Assembly (NCBI GenBank): GCA_027484425.1 | Contig: JAIXSZ010000015.1 | Coordinates: 1 to 64,000 of the forward strand | Reading direction: 5' to 3' | Length of the DNA stretch: 64,000 bases | DNA from: Sphingobacteriales bacterium | Lineage (GTDB): Bacteria > Bacteroidota > Bacteroidia > Chitinophagales > Chitinophagaceae | Shown here: positions 1 to 7,178 of the stretch, one piece after another | Numbering within the stretch: the stretch's first letter is position 1 | Layout: each line of letters begins with the position of its first letter | Made by a program: the position numbers and the translations under genes | The notes under the pieces: generated by a model | Seen by the model: the letters and a program-made list of their open reading frames with translations, nothing else | Database searches by the model: none | Told to the model about the DNA's origin: nothing

Positions 1-171
1 GCGCCAACTGAGACCAAAACAGGTGTGGTATTGACAAAGATATCCACATTTTAATTTGAAGTGTATTGTGAGTGATGGTTGTAAAGCAATACTGTTATTA
101 CGCCAGTCAGGAGACTGGCAACCACGATGAAGTAGACAAAGTGTACGCCAAACGATATTTGATAATGTAAT

Positions 172-244
172 GTGCTGCGGTTAGCTGGGGTTTATGTGTC
201 CTGCGCGTGGCTGTTGGTCAGAAAATAAGACCAACAGCGGCGGA
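172..244 (+). repeat. Dispersed hairpin repeat, copy 1 (best preserved)
   Basis: This is the best copy of a repeat family seen several times in the first 6.5 kb, always in the same orientation. The core holds a perfect 10-bp stem, GCTGTTGGTC at 210-219 and its complement at 229-238, around the loop AGAAAATAA, followed by the invariant tail AGCGGCGGAA. About 35 bp of left arm (from TGTGCTGCGG) is shared with copy 3. It lies 100 bp before copy 2. Small open frames through it appear to be by-products of the repeat. Function is unknown; a MITE or REP-like element or a recombination site are possible. Confidence 0.75.
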
Positions 245-293
245 AATGCGTTTTGGCATGAGAAGAAAAGTCTTGCGCCAAATGGGGAACTGT

Positions 294-344
294 GTCTGTC
301 TGGCGCGGGGCTGTGGGTCAGAAAATAAGACCAACAGCGGCGGA
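294..344 (+). repeat. Dispersed hairpin repeat, copy 2
   Basis: Second copy, exactly 100 bp downstream of copy 1 when measured at the stem (310-319 and 329-338). One base change (CTGTGGGTC) breaks one pair of the stem. The loop AGAAAATAA and the tail GACCAACAGCGGCGGAA are identical to copy 1. The left arm is shorter (TCTGTCTGGCGCGG) and lacks the TTAGCTGGGGTTTAT block. It stands directly upstream of the Fic module. Confidence 0.7.
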
Positions 345-393
345 ATTTATTTCGATATGAATGTCGCAGGTAAATTAGTGGACGGCAAGTTCT

Positions 394-498
394 ATGAGGT
401 CTGACTTCCTGTCAGTAGCTAGCAAGTTTGGAAAGACAGAATTTAGAAACGAATTACAAGATATAAAGCAGGAAATAAGTAAATTTGTGATTGAATGA
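394..498 (+). CDS. 34-aa ORF overlapping the start of the Fic gene (possible antitoxin remnant)
   Basis: A short open frame starts at ATG 394 and ends in TGA at 496-498, sharing ATGA with the Fic start at 495, the usual arrangement for translational coupling. The product is mostly charged and helical (ending KQEISKFVIE). It resembles no family I can name. Many Fic toxins are preceded by a small antitoxin gene, but this Fic protein appears to carry its own inhibitory motif, so a separate antitoxin may not be needed. It could be the surviving tail of a larger upstream gene cut off by the repeats, or chance. Confidence 0.35.
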   Translation: MRSDFLSVASKFGKTEFRNELQDIKQEISKFVIE

Positions 499-1271
499 GT
501 AAACACTTAAAAATACTTACATCCCAATACTTGGATGATTATTCAAGTAAACTAAGTGTTGACTGGCTTGCCATTTTTAATGCCCTAAGATCTAAGAAAA
601 AGTATACTACTGAGGACTTTGAATACTACATTCAGGCTTCTGCAACATATTCATCAAATATAGAAGGAAATAGTATTGACATTGACACTTATCTCAAAAA
701 CAAGAGATTCAACGTCAAGTCCAAACCCAAGGAAATGTCTGAGATTGATGATTTGATAGAAGCCTACAACTTTGCCATTAATAAGGAACTAACTCAGAAA
801 TCTTTTCTGGAAACTCATAAGATTTTGAGTAAAACGATTCTCAGTCTTAAAACACAAAGAGGTAAGCTAAGAAATCAGCAGGTGGGAATATTCAGCAAAG
901 GTAAGGTAGAATACATGGCTGTTGAGCCTGAGTTTGTCAAGGAAGAAATTTCCAAGTTGTTTTCTGATATTAATGAGTTGATTAGCCGAGAACTTTCCTA
1001 CAAGGAAATCTTTTATTATGCTTCCATGATTCACTTACTGTTTGAGAAGATACATCCTTTTATGGATGGCAACGGTAGAGCTGGAAGGTTATTAGAGAAA
1101 TGGTTTCTGTCTGAAAAGATTGGAGAGAATGCCTGGTCAATTGAAAGTGAGAAGTATTATGCCAAGCACCGGGCTGAATACTATAAGAAGATACACATTG
1201 GTTACAACTATTACACGCTGAAAATGGAGCAATGTGTTCCTTTCCTTTTGATGCTACCTATGTCTTTGTAA
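495..1271 (+). CDS. Fic family protein AMP-transferase
   Basis: Fic domain protein of 258 aa. The family transfers AMP (or another nucleotide moiety) from ATP to hydroxyl side chains of target proteins; some act as toxins in toxin-antitoxin modules. The full catalytic motif HPFMDGNGRAGR is at about 187-198, with catalytic His187 and the phosphate-binding GNGR loop. An N-terminal inhibitory-helix motif of the S/T-x-x-x-E-G type is at 53-58 (SSNIEG), suggesting a self-inhibited (class II-like) enzyme. It lies alone between repeat copies 2 and 3, preceded by a 34-residue ORF that overlaps its start. The target is unknown. There is no signal peptide, so it should act in the cytoplasm. Confidence 0.9.
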   Translation: MSKHLKILTSQYLDDYSSKLSVDWLAIFNALRSKKKYTTEDFEYYIQASATYSSNIEGNSIDIDTYLKNKRFNVKSKPKEMSEIDDLIEAYNFAINKELTQKSFLETHKILSKTILSLKTQRGKLRNQQVGIFSKGKVEYMAVEPEFVKEEISKLFSDINELISRELSYKEIFYYASMIHLLFEKIHPFMDGNGRAGRLLEKWFLSEKIGENAWSIESEKYYAKHRAEYYKKIHIGYNYYTLKMEQCVPFLLMLPMSL

Positions 1272-1341
1272 TACTAACGTTGTGGCATTTTTGTGGCGGT
1301 TTTATTTTGTAAGTTTTCGACAGCCACCGATCTAAGTGGAC

Positions 1342-1441
1342 TGTATCTGTCCTGCGCGAATGTGATATGCTGCGATTAGCTGGGGTTTATTCGTCCTGTG
1401 CGAGGCTGGTGGTGAGAAAATAAGACCAACAGCGGCGGAAT
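1342..1441 (+). repeat. Dispersed hairpin repeat, copy 3 with a partial fourth left arm
   Basis: The complete core is at 1392-1441, preceded by the longer left arm also found in copy 1 (GCTGCGATTAGCTGGGG from about 1370). The right half GAGAAAATAAGACCAACAGCGGCGGAA is intact but the left stem is mutated (CTGGTGGTG). Just before it, 1345-1358 repeats the start of the core (TATCTGTCCTGCGCGA), so a truncated extra copy abuts it. The rest of the 1272-1507 gap shows no gene. Confidence 0.7.
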
Positions 1442-1507
1442 GGCTATTGAGAAATGAATGGGTGGGTGATGAGGGGCGAGAACCTACCTTAGAAAAAAGG
1501 AGGGGGA

Positions 1508-1870
1508 TTATTTTGGGAGGGTGGATTGGGAGGGTGCGAATTCATTCTTGATGTCCTCCAATTTACTGCCGTGAGGGACAGATAACATGAAAAAAAAGCA
1601 AACGATTGACATAAGTACTATGACAGAGAAAGGAATATTTGCTAGTAACCTGGTATAAAACGGTTTGATGAACCGATTTTTTCGGATGCATACGTAAGTT
1701 AATGTGTACAACAAAATGTAATAAACCATTGGTATGGTATAGCAAAATATAATAAACATCGCACTGAAACCAATATTCAGCCAAGGCATTACTATCAAAC
1801 TAAGAATGAAAAATAGTAGTAGGAATATACTATCTCTTAGTACTAGCTTTATAACATTAACGTTCTTCAT
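1508..1870 (-). CDS. Small membrane protein of unknown function
   Basis: 120 aa on the reverse strand. It shows three or four hydrophobic stretches (about residues 12-30, 33-60 and 75-97) and an end rich in polar residues, so it is an inner-membrane protein by appearance. I do not recognise a family. It lies 95 bp downstream of another small reverse-strand membrane protein (1966-2286), possibly co-transcribed. The pair sits between repeat copy 3 and the RtcB operon and looks like accessory cargo. Small membrane proteins in such places are sometimes immunity proteins or toxins, but nothing here shows that. Confidence 0.55.
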   Translation of the reverse strand: MKNVNVIKLVLRDSIFLLLFFILSLIVMPWLNIGFSAMFIIFCYTIPMVYYILLYTLTYVCIRKNRFIKPFYTRLLANIPFSVIVLMSIVCFFFMLSVPHGSKLEDIKNEFAPSQSTLPK

Positions 1871-1965
1871 GAAAAACTCTTTTTAATGCCCTTTTTGGGT
1901 TTACGAACCATTTTTTTAATCGTTAAGACGCTTATGGGAATCTATGAACTAACGTAATTGCTTTA

Positions 1966-2286
1966 TTAAGATAACAATCCTACAGAAAAAAACACATTTA
2001 GCACTACCAAGAATGTCCAAAACAGTGCATGAACAATTGTTGCAAGTGTTGCTGATGTATGCTTATCGTTTTTCCAATGCCAGCACACCCAAAAGAGATT
2101 AATCCAAATTATGAGCAAACATATAATGGAGGCGGTCTTTACCAAGCGGCTATATAAAAGCGGGTCATTTTCAGGAACCACATATCTTATAACTTCCATC
2201 AGGAAGGCGGTATTAAACAGCCCCAAAATCAATATAACTACATTCGGTATAACAAACCTTTTATACATATGGCTCCATAATTCCAC
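1966..2286 (-). CDS. Small membrane protein of unknown function
   Basis: 106 aa on the reverse strand with three likely membrane spans (about 13-35, 49-69 and 83-103) and short charged loops. The start could be the Met at residue 1 or the second Met at residue 7. No motif identifies it. It is the upstream member of a pair with the gene at 1508-1870. AT-rich codon use differs strongly from the CTG/GTG-rich RtcB operon that follows, which suggests the two neighbours have different origins. Confidence 0.55.
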   Translation of the reverse strand: MELWSHMYKRFVIPNVVILILGLFNTAFLMEVIRYVVPENDPLLYSRLVKTASIICLLIIWINLFWVCWHWKNDKHTSATLATIVHALFWTFLVVLNVFFSVGLLS

Positions 2287-2436
2287 TTAAGAATGTGCAA
2301 CGGCTAAATAAATTTACCCTATTATTTTCACATCAAGGGCGGTCTATTTTGTAATAATAAGTCGTTATTGTGAAGCGGATGTGTGCAGCGAATGTAGATG
2401 GTTGTGGTAGTAAAGGATGAGGGTGGGAAAATTGTT

Positions 2437-2468
2437 TTGTTCTATTCGGAAATATCTATATACCTTTG
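2437..2468 (+). promoter_or_regulatory. Candidate Bacteroidota sigma-A promoter for the RtcB operon
   Basis: TACCTTTG at 2461-2468 matches the Bacteroidota -7 consensus TAnnTTTG exactly. A TTG at 2437-2439 lies 21 bp upstream, close to the usual 19-bp spacing of the -33 element. Transcription would start near 2475, leaving a leader of about 265 nt before the first ATG at 2741. The leader contains no obvious gene. The region 2287-2436 shows nothing else I can support. Confidence 0.5.
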
Positions 2469-2740
2469 CAGCGAATTTTATTGTGTCATTTGTAATAAAT
2501 GCACTTGTTATGACTTACTGTTTTTACATATCGTCCCTTTTGCTCATTGCCTAACCTAGGCGGAGTTTTGAATTTTCCTTAATTATTTCAGGAATATTAG
2601 CCGGTATTGATCATTGGATCATTGCCTCTAAGCTGCCGTCGTACGTTATGGTGCTGCTGCTGTAACAAAGGGTATATCCTTTGCGTAAGGATGAATATTG
2701 ACTTCAACAATCTCTTTCAATATTTCTCAATTAAAGTGCC

Positions 2741-3487
2741 ATGCACACCTATTCATGGCCAGTGGATCTGCTGTCGTGTAAACTGAAAACGGCAAGGCAG
2801 AAAAAACGGCTGGTAAAAGAAGACCAAGAAAAACAATTAATAAGACTCTACAAACAATACAGAACGCTGCTGCAACAAAAACGGAATCTGCCCATGGTGC
2901 CACTGGAACAACCGTACCAGAAAGGGTGGAAAAGAGTTTTTGTGCTAAGGGATGATGTAAAGGCGAGTGATAGTGCTGCTTTTTATGAGTGCCTGCTTGA
3001 AAAAATAAATACAGTTGTGTTGTGTAACGACAAATCATTTACACAAAAAGCAAAAAGACGCAAGAATGGTAAGCGCGTATATGAAGGCCTGCCACAAAAA
3101 TTGCTAGAGATACCTATGTGGGAATGGGAGCGTAATCAACGGAAACTGACACAAGAGGAAATGACACATTTTCATGTGGAGCAGAGATGGAATGCCAACT
3201 TGAACAGCATACAATATTACTACACGTTTAACGAGCCATGGCGATACAAACTGCAGGTGATGCCGCATATAATAAGGGAAGTAAAGGTGCTGGATGTGCT
3301 GCTGGAGCGAGAACTACAGGAAATAAGATCGAAAATAGATGGTTATCATTTGTGGGGGGAAATTGGCAGTTTGACGAAGAGCAGAAAATGTAAATGGCGA
3401 AGAGACTATGGGAAAACCAGGCTTATGAAAAGCCCAATCTACCAGCAAAACATACCGACCATATTGGCGGAGTGTACAAACAACTAA
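2741..3487 (+). CDS. Uncharacterised basic protein in the RtcB-PrfH operon
   Basis: 248 aa, rich in Lys, Arg and aromatic residues, with no signal peptide or membrane span. The N-terminal 50 residues are helical and strongly charged. The middle has a WKRVFVLRDDV block followed by a basic KAKRRKNGKR stretch. The C-terminal half is rich in Trp and Tyr and contains the block FNEPWRYKLQVMP. I have seen similar proteins annotated as hypothetical in Bacteroidota but know of no function. Its stop is 10 bp before rtcB, whose stop is 11 bp before prfH, all under one promoter and terminator, so it is probably a partner in RNA or ribosome repair. A nucleic-acid-binding role is inferred only from charge and context. 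Confidence 0.75.
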   Translation: MHTYSWPVDLLSCKLKTARQKKRLVKEDQEKQLIRLYKQYRTLLQQKRNLPMVPLEQPYQKGWKRVFVLRDDVKASDSAAFYECLLEKINTVVLCNDKSFTQKAKRRKNGKRVYEGLPQKLLEIPMWEWERNQRKLTQEEMTHFHVEQRWNANLNSIQYYYTFNEPWRYKLQVMPHIIREVKVLDVLLERELQEIRSKIDGYHLWGEIGSLTKSRKCKWRRDYGKTRLMKSPIYQQNIPTILAECTNN

Positions 3488-3497
3488 CAAAACAACA

Positions 3498-4898
3498 ATG
3501 AGCATTTTAAAAACTAAAGAACTGAGTAAAATAGGGTACACCAATGACCAAGCAAGAAGCCTGGCACTGACTGTGACCGCAAAACATTATAAACACTGTA
3601 CTAAGGCTGAAGTGATAAGCTTGCTGACAGACATTAGAAATAACCCTACAAACTATATACACGACAGCACACTGGGTAAAGTGGCTACCACATTTGTAGC
3701 GGGAGAAACGGAAAGGGGCTATGAGTACCATGAACTGCTGAATGAGCCTGCACCAATGAAGGTGTATGGTGGTAAGGAAATAGAGGCAGGGGCTAGAAAA
3801 CAAATGGACCTGGCGATGAGGCTGCCAGTGGCGGTGCAGGGCGCGCTGATGCCGGATGCGCATACGGGTTTTGGGCTGCCGATAGGTGGTGTGCTGGCTA
3901 CACGCAATGCGGTAATACCCTTTGCAGTGGGGGTGGATATAGGTTGCAGAATGGCACTGACGATTATAGATGAAAGTGATAGTTTCTTCAGAAGTAATGG
4001 ACACCGGATGAAGGAGGCTTTGCGAATGCATACTCACTTTGGGATGGAGGGCGGACTGGACAAAGTGCGGGAGCATGAGGTGCTGGATAGTGCTGTGTTT
4101 GGTGCGACGCCGATGCTGAAACGCTTGCAGGGCAAGGCTGCAAAACAACTGGGTACATCGGGCGGGGGTAATCACTTTGTGGAATTTGGGAGTGTGGAAT
4201 TGACAGAAGGTAATAAACTGGGACTGCCTGCTAAAAAGTATGTGGGGCTGCTATCGCACTCGGGCAGCAGGGGGCTGGGTGCTAATATAGCACAGCACTA
4301 TACGCGAATAGCTATGGATACTTGCAAACTGCCGAGAGAGGCACAACAGTTGGCCTGGCTAGATATGAATACTGAGGCTGGGCAAGAATACTGGCTAAGT
4401 ATGAATCTGGCAGGGGCGTATGCCAAGGCGTGCCATGACAGCATACATGCCACACTGCTGCAGGCGCTGGGTGTGGCACCACTGGCAGTGATAGAGAACC
4501 ACCACAACTTTGCCTGGAGGGAGTATATGCCTGATGGAACTGAAGCTATAGTACATCGCAAGGGGGCTACGCCTGCACATGCTGGTGAGTGGGGCATAAT
4601 ACCGGGTAGCATGACAACTGCTGCCTATATAGTGACTGGCAATGGTGTGGGACAGTCGGTGCAATCGGCATCGCACGGGGCTGGAAGGGCTATGAGCCGT
4701 CAAAGGGCTAAAGAAAATATGACTGCTAGTGGCCTGAGACAGTTGCTGGGAAAGGCTGGAGTGGAACTGATAGGTGGTAGTGTAGAAGAAAACCCGCTAG
4801 CCTATAAGGACATAGAGCTGGTGATGGCTGCACAGAAAGAGCTGGTGACGGTGGAGGGGAAATTCTATCCGAAAATAGTAAGAATGAATAAAGACTAA
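3498..4898 (+). CDS. rtcB: RNA ligase RtcB (RtcB2 type, PrfH-linked)
   Basis: 466-aa RtcB-family ligase, which joins RNA 2',3'-cyclic phosphate (or 3'-phosphate) ends to 5'-OH ends using GTP and Mn. Family motifs are all present: MPDAHTGFG about 118-126, GVDIGCR about 145-151 (metal-binding Asp and Cys), SGGGNHFVEFG about 221-231, LSHSGSRG about 252-259, ENHHNF about 333-338, and SHGAGR with the guanylated His at 393. The adjacent prfH marks it as the RtcB2 branch, which acts with the release-factor-like PrfH to reseal 16S rRNA cut in the decoding centre. Codon use is CTG/GTG/ATA-rich, unlike the host genes further right. Cytoplasmic. Confidence 0.95.
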   Translation: MSILKTKELSKIGYTNDQARSLALTVTAKHYKHCTKAEVISLLTDIRNNPTNYIHDSTLGKVATTFVAGETERGYEYHELLNEPAPMKVYGGKEIEAGARKQMDLAMRLPVAVQGALMPDAHTGFGLPIGGVLATRNAVIPFAVGVDIGCRMALTIIDESDSFFRSNGHRMKEALRMHTHFGMEGGLDKVREHEVLDSAVFGATPMLKRLQGKAAKQLGTSGGGNHFVEFGSVELTEGNKLGLPAKKYVGLLSHSGSRGLGANIAQHYTRIAMDTCKLPREAQQLAWLDMNTEAGQEYWLSMNLAGAYAKACHDSIHATLLQALGVAPLAVIENHHNFAWREYMPDGTEAIVHRKGATPAHAGEWGIIPGSMTTAAYIVTGNGVGQSVQSASHGAGRAMSRQRAKENMTASGLRQLLGKAGVELIGGSVEENPLAYKDIELVMAAQKELVTVEGKFYPKIVRMNKD

Positions 4899-4909
4899 AC
4901 GTGGGAACG

Positions 4910-5530
4910 ATGAACAAACAAATACTACAGATAACTGCGGGCAGAGGCCCAATAGAATGCTGCCGAGTGGTGGCAATGGTGCGACAAAAAATACTACTGG
5001 ATGCTGAAAAAAGAGGGATAACAGTGGAGGTGCTAGACGATGCGCCTGGTGAAAAGATGGGTACCTATAAATCGGTGACGCTGGTGGTGAGTGGTGGTGC
5101 GCTAACGGCACTTACACAGGAATGGTGTGGTACGGTGCAATGGATAGCACAGAGCCCGTATAGAAAGCTGCATAAACGGAAGAACTGGTTTGTGGGTGTG
5201 GCTTGCTATGATATGCCTGAGCAACTGCCATGGAATGCTAAAGATGTGGTAATAGATACGTGCCGATCGTCGGGGCCAGGTGGGCAGAACGTGAACAAGG
5301 TGGAAACGGCGGTGAGGGGCACACATATACCGTCGGGCATACAGGTGCTGGCAACGGATAGTAGGTCGCAGTTGGAAAATAAAAAGCTATGCCTGCAACG
5401 GCTACAAGCCAAGGTGCTGGCATGGCAGCAGGAACAACTAGAGGCAGACCGCCAAGACCGATGGCAAGAACACAATGAACTGGAAAGGGGAAACCCTGTG
5501 AAGGTGATAGTGGCTGAACTGGGTGGATGA
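4910..5530 (+). CDS. prfH: Peptide chain release factor homologue PrfH
   Basis: 206 aa from ATG 4910; an in-frame GTG at 4901 is an alternative start. It has the class-I release-factor peptidyl-hydrolase domain with the GGQ motif in RSSGPGGQNVNK (about 117-128) but lacks the long codon-recognition domains of RF1/RF2, which is typical of PrfH. Published work shows PrfH-type factors release nascent peptide from ribosomes damaged in the decoding centre, so that the partner RtcB2 can repair the 16S rRNA. It is the last gene of the three-gene operon and is followed by a hairpin terminator at 5548-5600. Codon use matches rtcB. Confidence 0.93.
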   Translation: MNKQILQITAGRGPIECCRVVAMVRQKILLDAEKRGITVEVLDDAPGEKMGTYKSVTLVVSGGALTALTQEWCGTVQWIAQSPYRKLHKRKNWFVGVACYDMPEQLPWNAKDVVIDTCRSSGPGGQNVNKVETAVRGTHIPSGIQVLATDSRSQLENKKLCLQRLQAKVLAWQQEQLEADRQDRWQEHNELERGNPVKVIVAELGG

Positions 5531-5547
5531 GGGTGGTAGGCAATGAG

Positions 5548-5600
5548 AAAAGAGGGTTGTTGCATTCTGGATAACGGGAATGTGGCGGCTCTCTTTTTTT
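5548..5600 (+). terminator. Rho-independent terminator after prfH
   Basis: AAAAGAG at 5548-5554 pairs with CTCTTTT at 5591-5597. An inner stem GCATTC/GAATGT closes a loop of about 10 nt, and the right arm runs into a T tract. It lies 18 bp after the prfH stop and ends the RtcB operon. Confidence 0.6.
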
Positions 5601-5666
5601 TGTGGTTTTTTTGGGTGAAAGTAGAGAGGACCCATTTTTGCTCCTACAGAGAAAAGATCGAAGCAG

Positions 5667-5743
5667 GTATTAGAATTCTTTCGTGAATAGCATCTGTCCT
5701 GCGAGAATTAGTTGATCAGAGAAGTAAGACCAACAACGGCGGA
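5667..5743 (+). repeat. Dispersed hairpin repeat, copy 4 (degenerate)
   Basis: Core at 5694-5743 (TCTGTCCTGCGAG ... AGTAAGACCAACAACGGCGGA) with several changes, so the stem is weak. Its left flank TTAGAATTCTTTCGTGAA is shared with copy 5 (6269 onward), which shows the repeat unit is longer than the hairpin. It separates the RtcB operon from the zinc-ribbon gene. Nothing else is seen in the 5601-5767 gap. Confidence 0.6.
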
Positions 5744-5767
5744 GCGCAAAAACCAATAGCATGCCAA

Positions 5768-6220
5768 TCACATATTTCTCATCCTTTGAAAGATTTTAAG
5801 AAGAGGAGTCCTGTTTCTGGAATATTGCATAAATTTCGGCAACTTCTCGACTAAGGTAAAACCTGTACGGTCTTGTGATTCACGCAAGGTAGCAGAAATA
5901 TACTTTTCCATATAGTCGAGATGCCTATAATTTAAAGCCCACACAACATTATCGCGGAAAGGTAATTTCATCCATAGCTCTAATTGAAAATGCAAATGAG
6001 GAATAATTGTCCTCCTGTATTTGAGTTTACCATTCTCAATTACGCACCCACTACTTGTTTTGCTAAACCCACAATGCTTACAAATTATTCTTGCCTCATA
6101 CTTTTCATAATTCGCCGTCGCTGTCGCACACATGTTGCACTTTGGACATTTGACCAATATGTCATTCCCAAAATCGTTAAGAACAAATTTGAGATCAATA
6201 AATCTGTTTGACAGAGCCAT
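5768..6220 (-). CDS. Zinc-ribbon protein of unknown function
   Basis: 150 aa on the reverse strand. Two CxxC pairs, CPKC at about 25-28 and CKHC at about 47-50, about 20 residues apart, form a four-Cys zinc ribbon like those of TFIIB-type or transposase-associated ribbons. The rest is an Arg/Trp/Leu-rich region without known motifs, ending in a basic tail. I recognise no named family. It is flanked by repeat copies 4 and 5 as a single-gene module. Nucleic-acid binding is plausible from the zinc ribbon and basic tail only. Confidence 0.6.
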   Translation of the reverse strand: MALSNRFIDLKFVLNDFGNDILVKCPKCNMCATATANYEKYEARIICKHCGFSKTSSGCVIENGKLKYRRTIIPHLHFQLELWMKLPFRDNVVWALNYRHLDYMEKYISATLRESQDRTGFTLVEKLPKFMQYSRNRTPLLKIFQRMRNM

Positions 6221-6267
6221 ACAACCAAAGATAATAGTTTTTTAGAGCAGAGATCTTCGAAAGAGTT

Positions 6268-6471
6268 ACTAGAATTCTTCCTGAAATGTATCTTTCAGGT
6301 GCGAGGCTATTGGTCAATCCATCGACTGGGATGCCGTTGATTGATTCATACAACCGGTAACTTTATGTTGCTTTCAGAAGAAGCATTAAACTTCTTTTTC
6401 AAAAACTCTCATTATGAACATGTTAGTAGATGGTTGTACAGGAGAAAATAAGACCAACAGCGGCGGAAATT
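6268..6471 (+). repeat. Dispersed hairpin repeat, copy 5, split by ~125 bp
   Basis: The left part (TACTAGAATTCTTCCTGAA through GTGCGAGGCTATTGGTCA, about 6268-6316) and the right part (GAGAAAATAAGACCAACAGCGGCGG, 6442-6466) both match the family. About 125 bp of unrelated sequence now sits where the 9-nt loop should be. That suggests an insertion into the hairpin loop or a recombination between two copies. It separates the zinc-ribbon gene from the lipoprotein gene. Confidence 0.55.
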
Positions 6472-6485
6472 TATCCTTGAGGAAA

Positions 6486-7079
6486 TTACTCCTTGATAAC
6501 TTCATTACTTATTAGGCTGACTTTTTTTTTCGAATAATTCACAGTTAGTCTATAATATGATACCCATTCATCTCTACCATTTATTTTACCCCAACCTGAA
6601 ACAGAAACATTGTAGATACTAGGGCTATCGGTCGGGCTCATATAGAAATGTAACCCATTACCGTCTTTTTCAAGATCAGCATCTTTTTTTGCGATGTACT
6701 TTAAACTTGTTAATAACGTTTTTATCTTTTGTTCGGTCTCGAATTCAATATCAACTTCTTTACGAAATTTGTCTTCCCAGTTTTTACCAAACCTTTGAAT
6801 AGCTAAATTTTCAATCCGTTTATTATGCTTTTCTACACTATCAACAAGCTTGTTAGTCACAATACAGCCAGCAACAGCATAGAACTCTATTCCCCATTTT
6901 TTTGCGATAATATTTTCTGCATTTTGTTTTTCAAAATTAGGCATTCCATACGTTAGAAATCTTAATGTATCTAGCATTAAGAAGTCGTTGCCAGCTTTTT
7001 GTTCAACGGGCTTGTCATTGCAAGAGATTTCAATAAGAATTAAAAAAAGCGTAAAAATAAGCAAGCAGCACTTTCGCAT
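6486..7079 (-). CDS. Putative lipoprotein of unknown function
   Basis: 197 aa on the reverse strand. A hydrophobic signal (about residues 5-18) ends in a likely lipobox with Cys20 (IEISC), so the mature protein should be lipid-anchored. The body is soluble, Lys-rich and mixed alpha/beta without a motif I know. It is the last cargo gene of the island, 11 bp from a tRNA-like remnant. Codon use is AT-rich, like the small membrane genes at 1.5-2.3 kb and unlike the RtcB operon. Confidence 0.6.
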   Translation of the reverse strand: MRKCCLLIFTLFLILIEISCNDKPVEQKAGNDFLMLDTLRFLTYGMPNFEKQNAENIIAKKWGIEFYAVAGCIVTNKLVDSVEKHNKRIENLAIQRFGKNWEDKFRKEVDIEFETEQKIKTLLTSLKYIAKKDADLEKDGNGLHFYMSPTDSPSIYNVSVSGWGKINGRDEWVSYYRLTVNYSKKKVSLISNEVIKE

Positions 7080-7090
7080 TATATAGGATA

Positions 7091-7150
7091 TTGGTAGAGC
7101 GCTATAAAAGTAGGAAATAAAATATGGTTCTAACTTCCTGCAAGGGTCTA
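7091..7150 (+). pseudogene. tRNA-like remnant (possible attachment-site scar)
   Basis: TTGGTAGAGCGC at 7091-7102 looks like a tRNA D-arm. GGTTCTAACTTCCTGC at 7127-7142 followed by AAGGGTCT resembles a T-loop, 3' T-stem and 3' acceptor strand, at about the right distance. The 5' acceptor half and the 5' T-stem strand do not pair, so it is not a working tRNA. A strong terminator follows at once. The pattern fits a decayed tRNA or the 3' copy left when an element integrates into a tRNA gene, but it is weak evidence. Confidence 0.35.
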
Positions 7151-7155
7151 CAACA

Positions 7156-7178
7156 AAACCCGCTCTGAGAGCGGGTTT
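7156..7178. terminator. Strong hairpin terminator, possibly bidirectional
   Basis: AAACCCGCTCT at 7156-7166 is complementary to AGAGCGGGTTT at 7168-7178, giving a stable GC-rich stem with a very short loop. It follows the tRNA-like remnant and separates the island from the phage cluster. It could serve either strand. Confidence 0.65.

Noticed and set aside
207-404. 65-codon open frame across repeat copies 1 and 2
   Set aside because: Its sequence is made of the two repeat copies (the GQKIRPT and GSENKTN segments come from the same DNA in both), so it is a by-product of the repeat.
172-6471. Integron attC sites
   Set aside because: The stem GTTGGTC/GACCAAC is superficially similar, but it does not fit the RYYYAAC/GTTRRRY pattern, cargo is in both directions and no integron integrase is seen.
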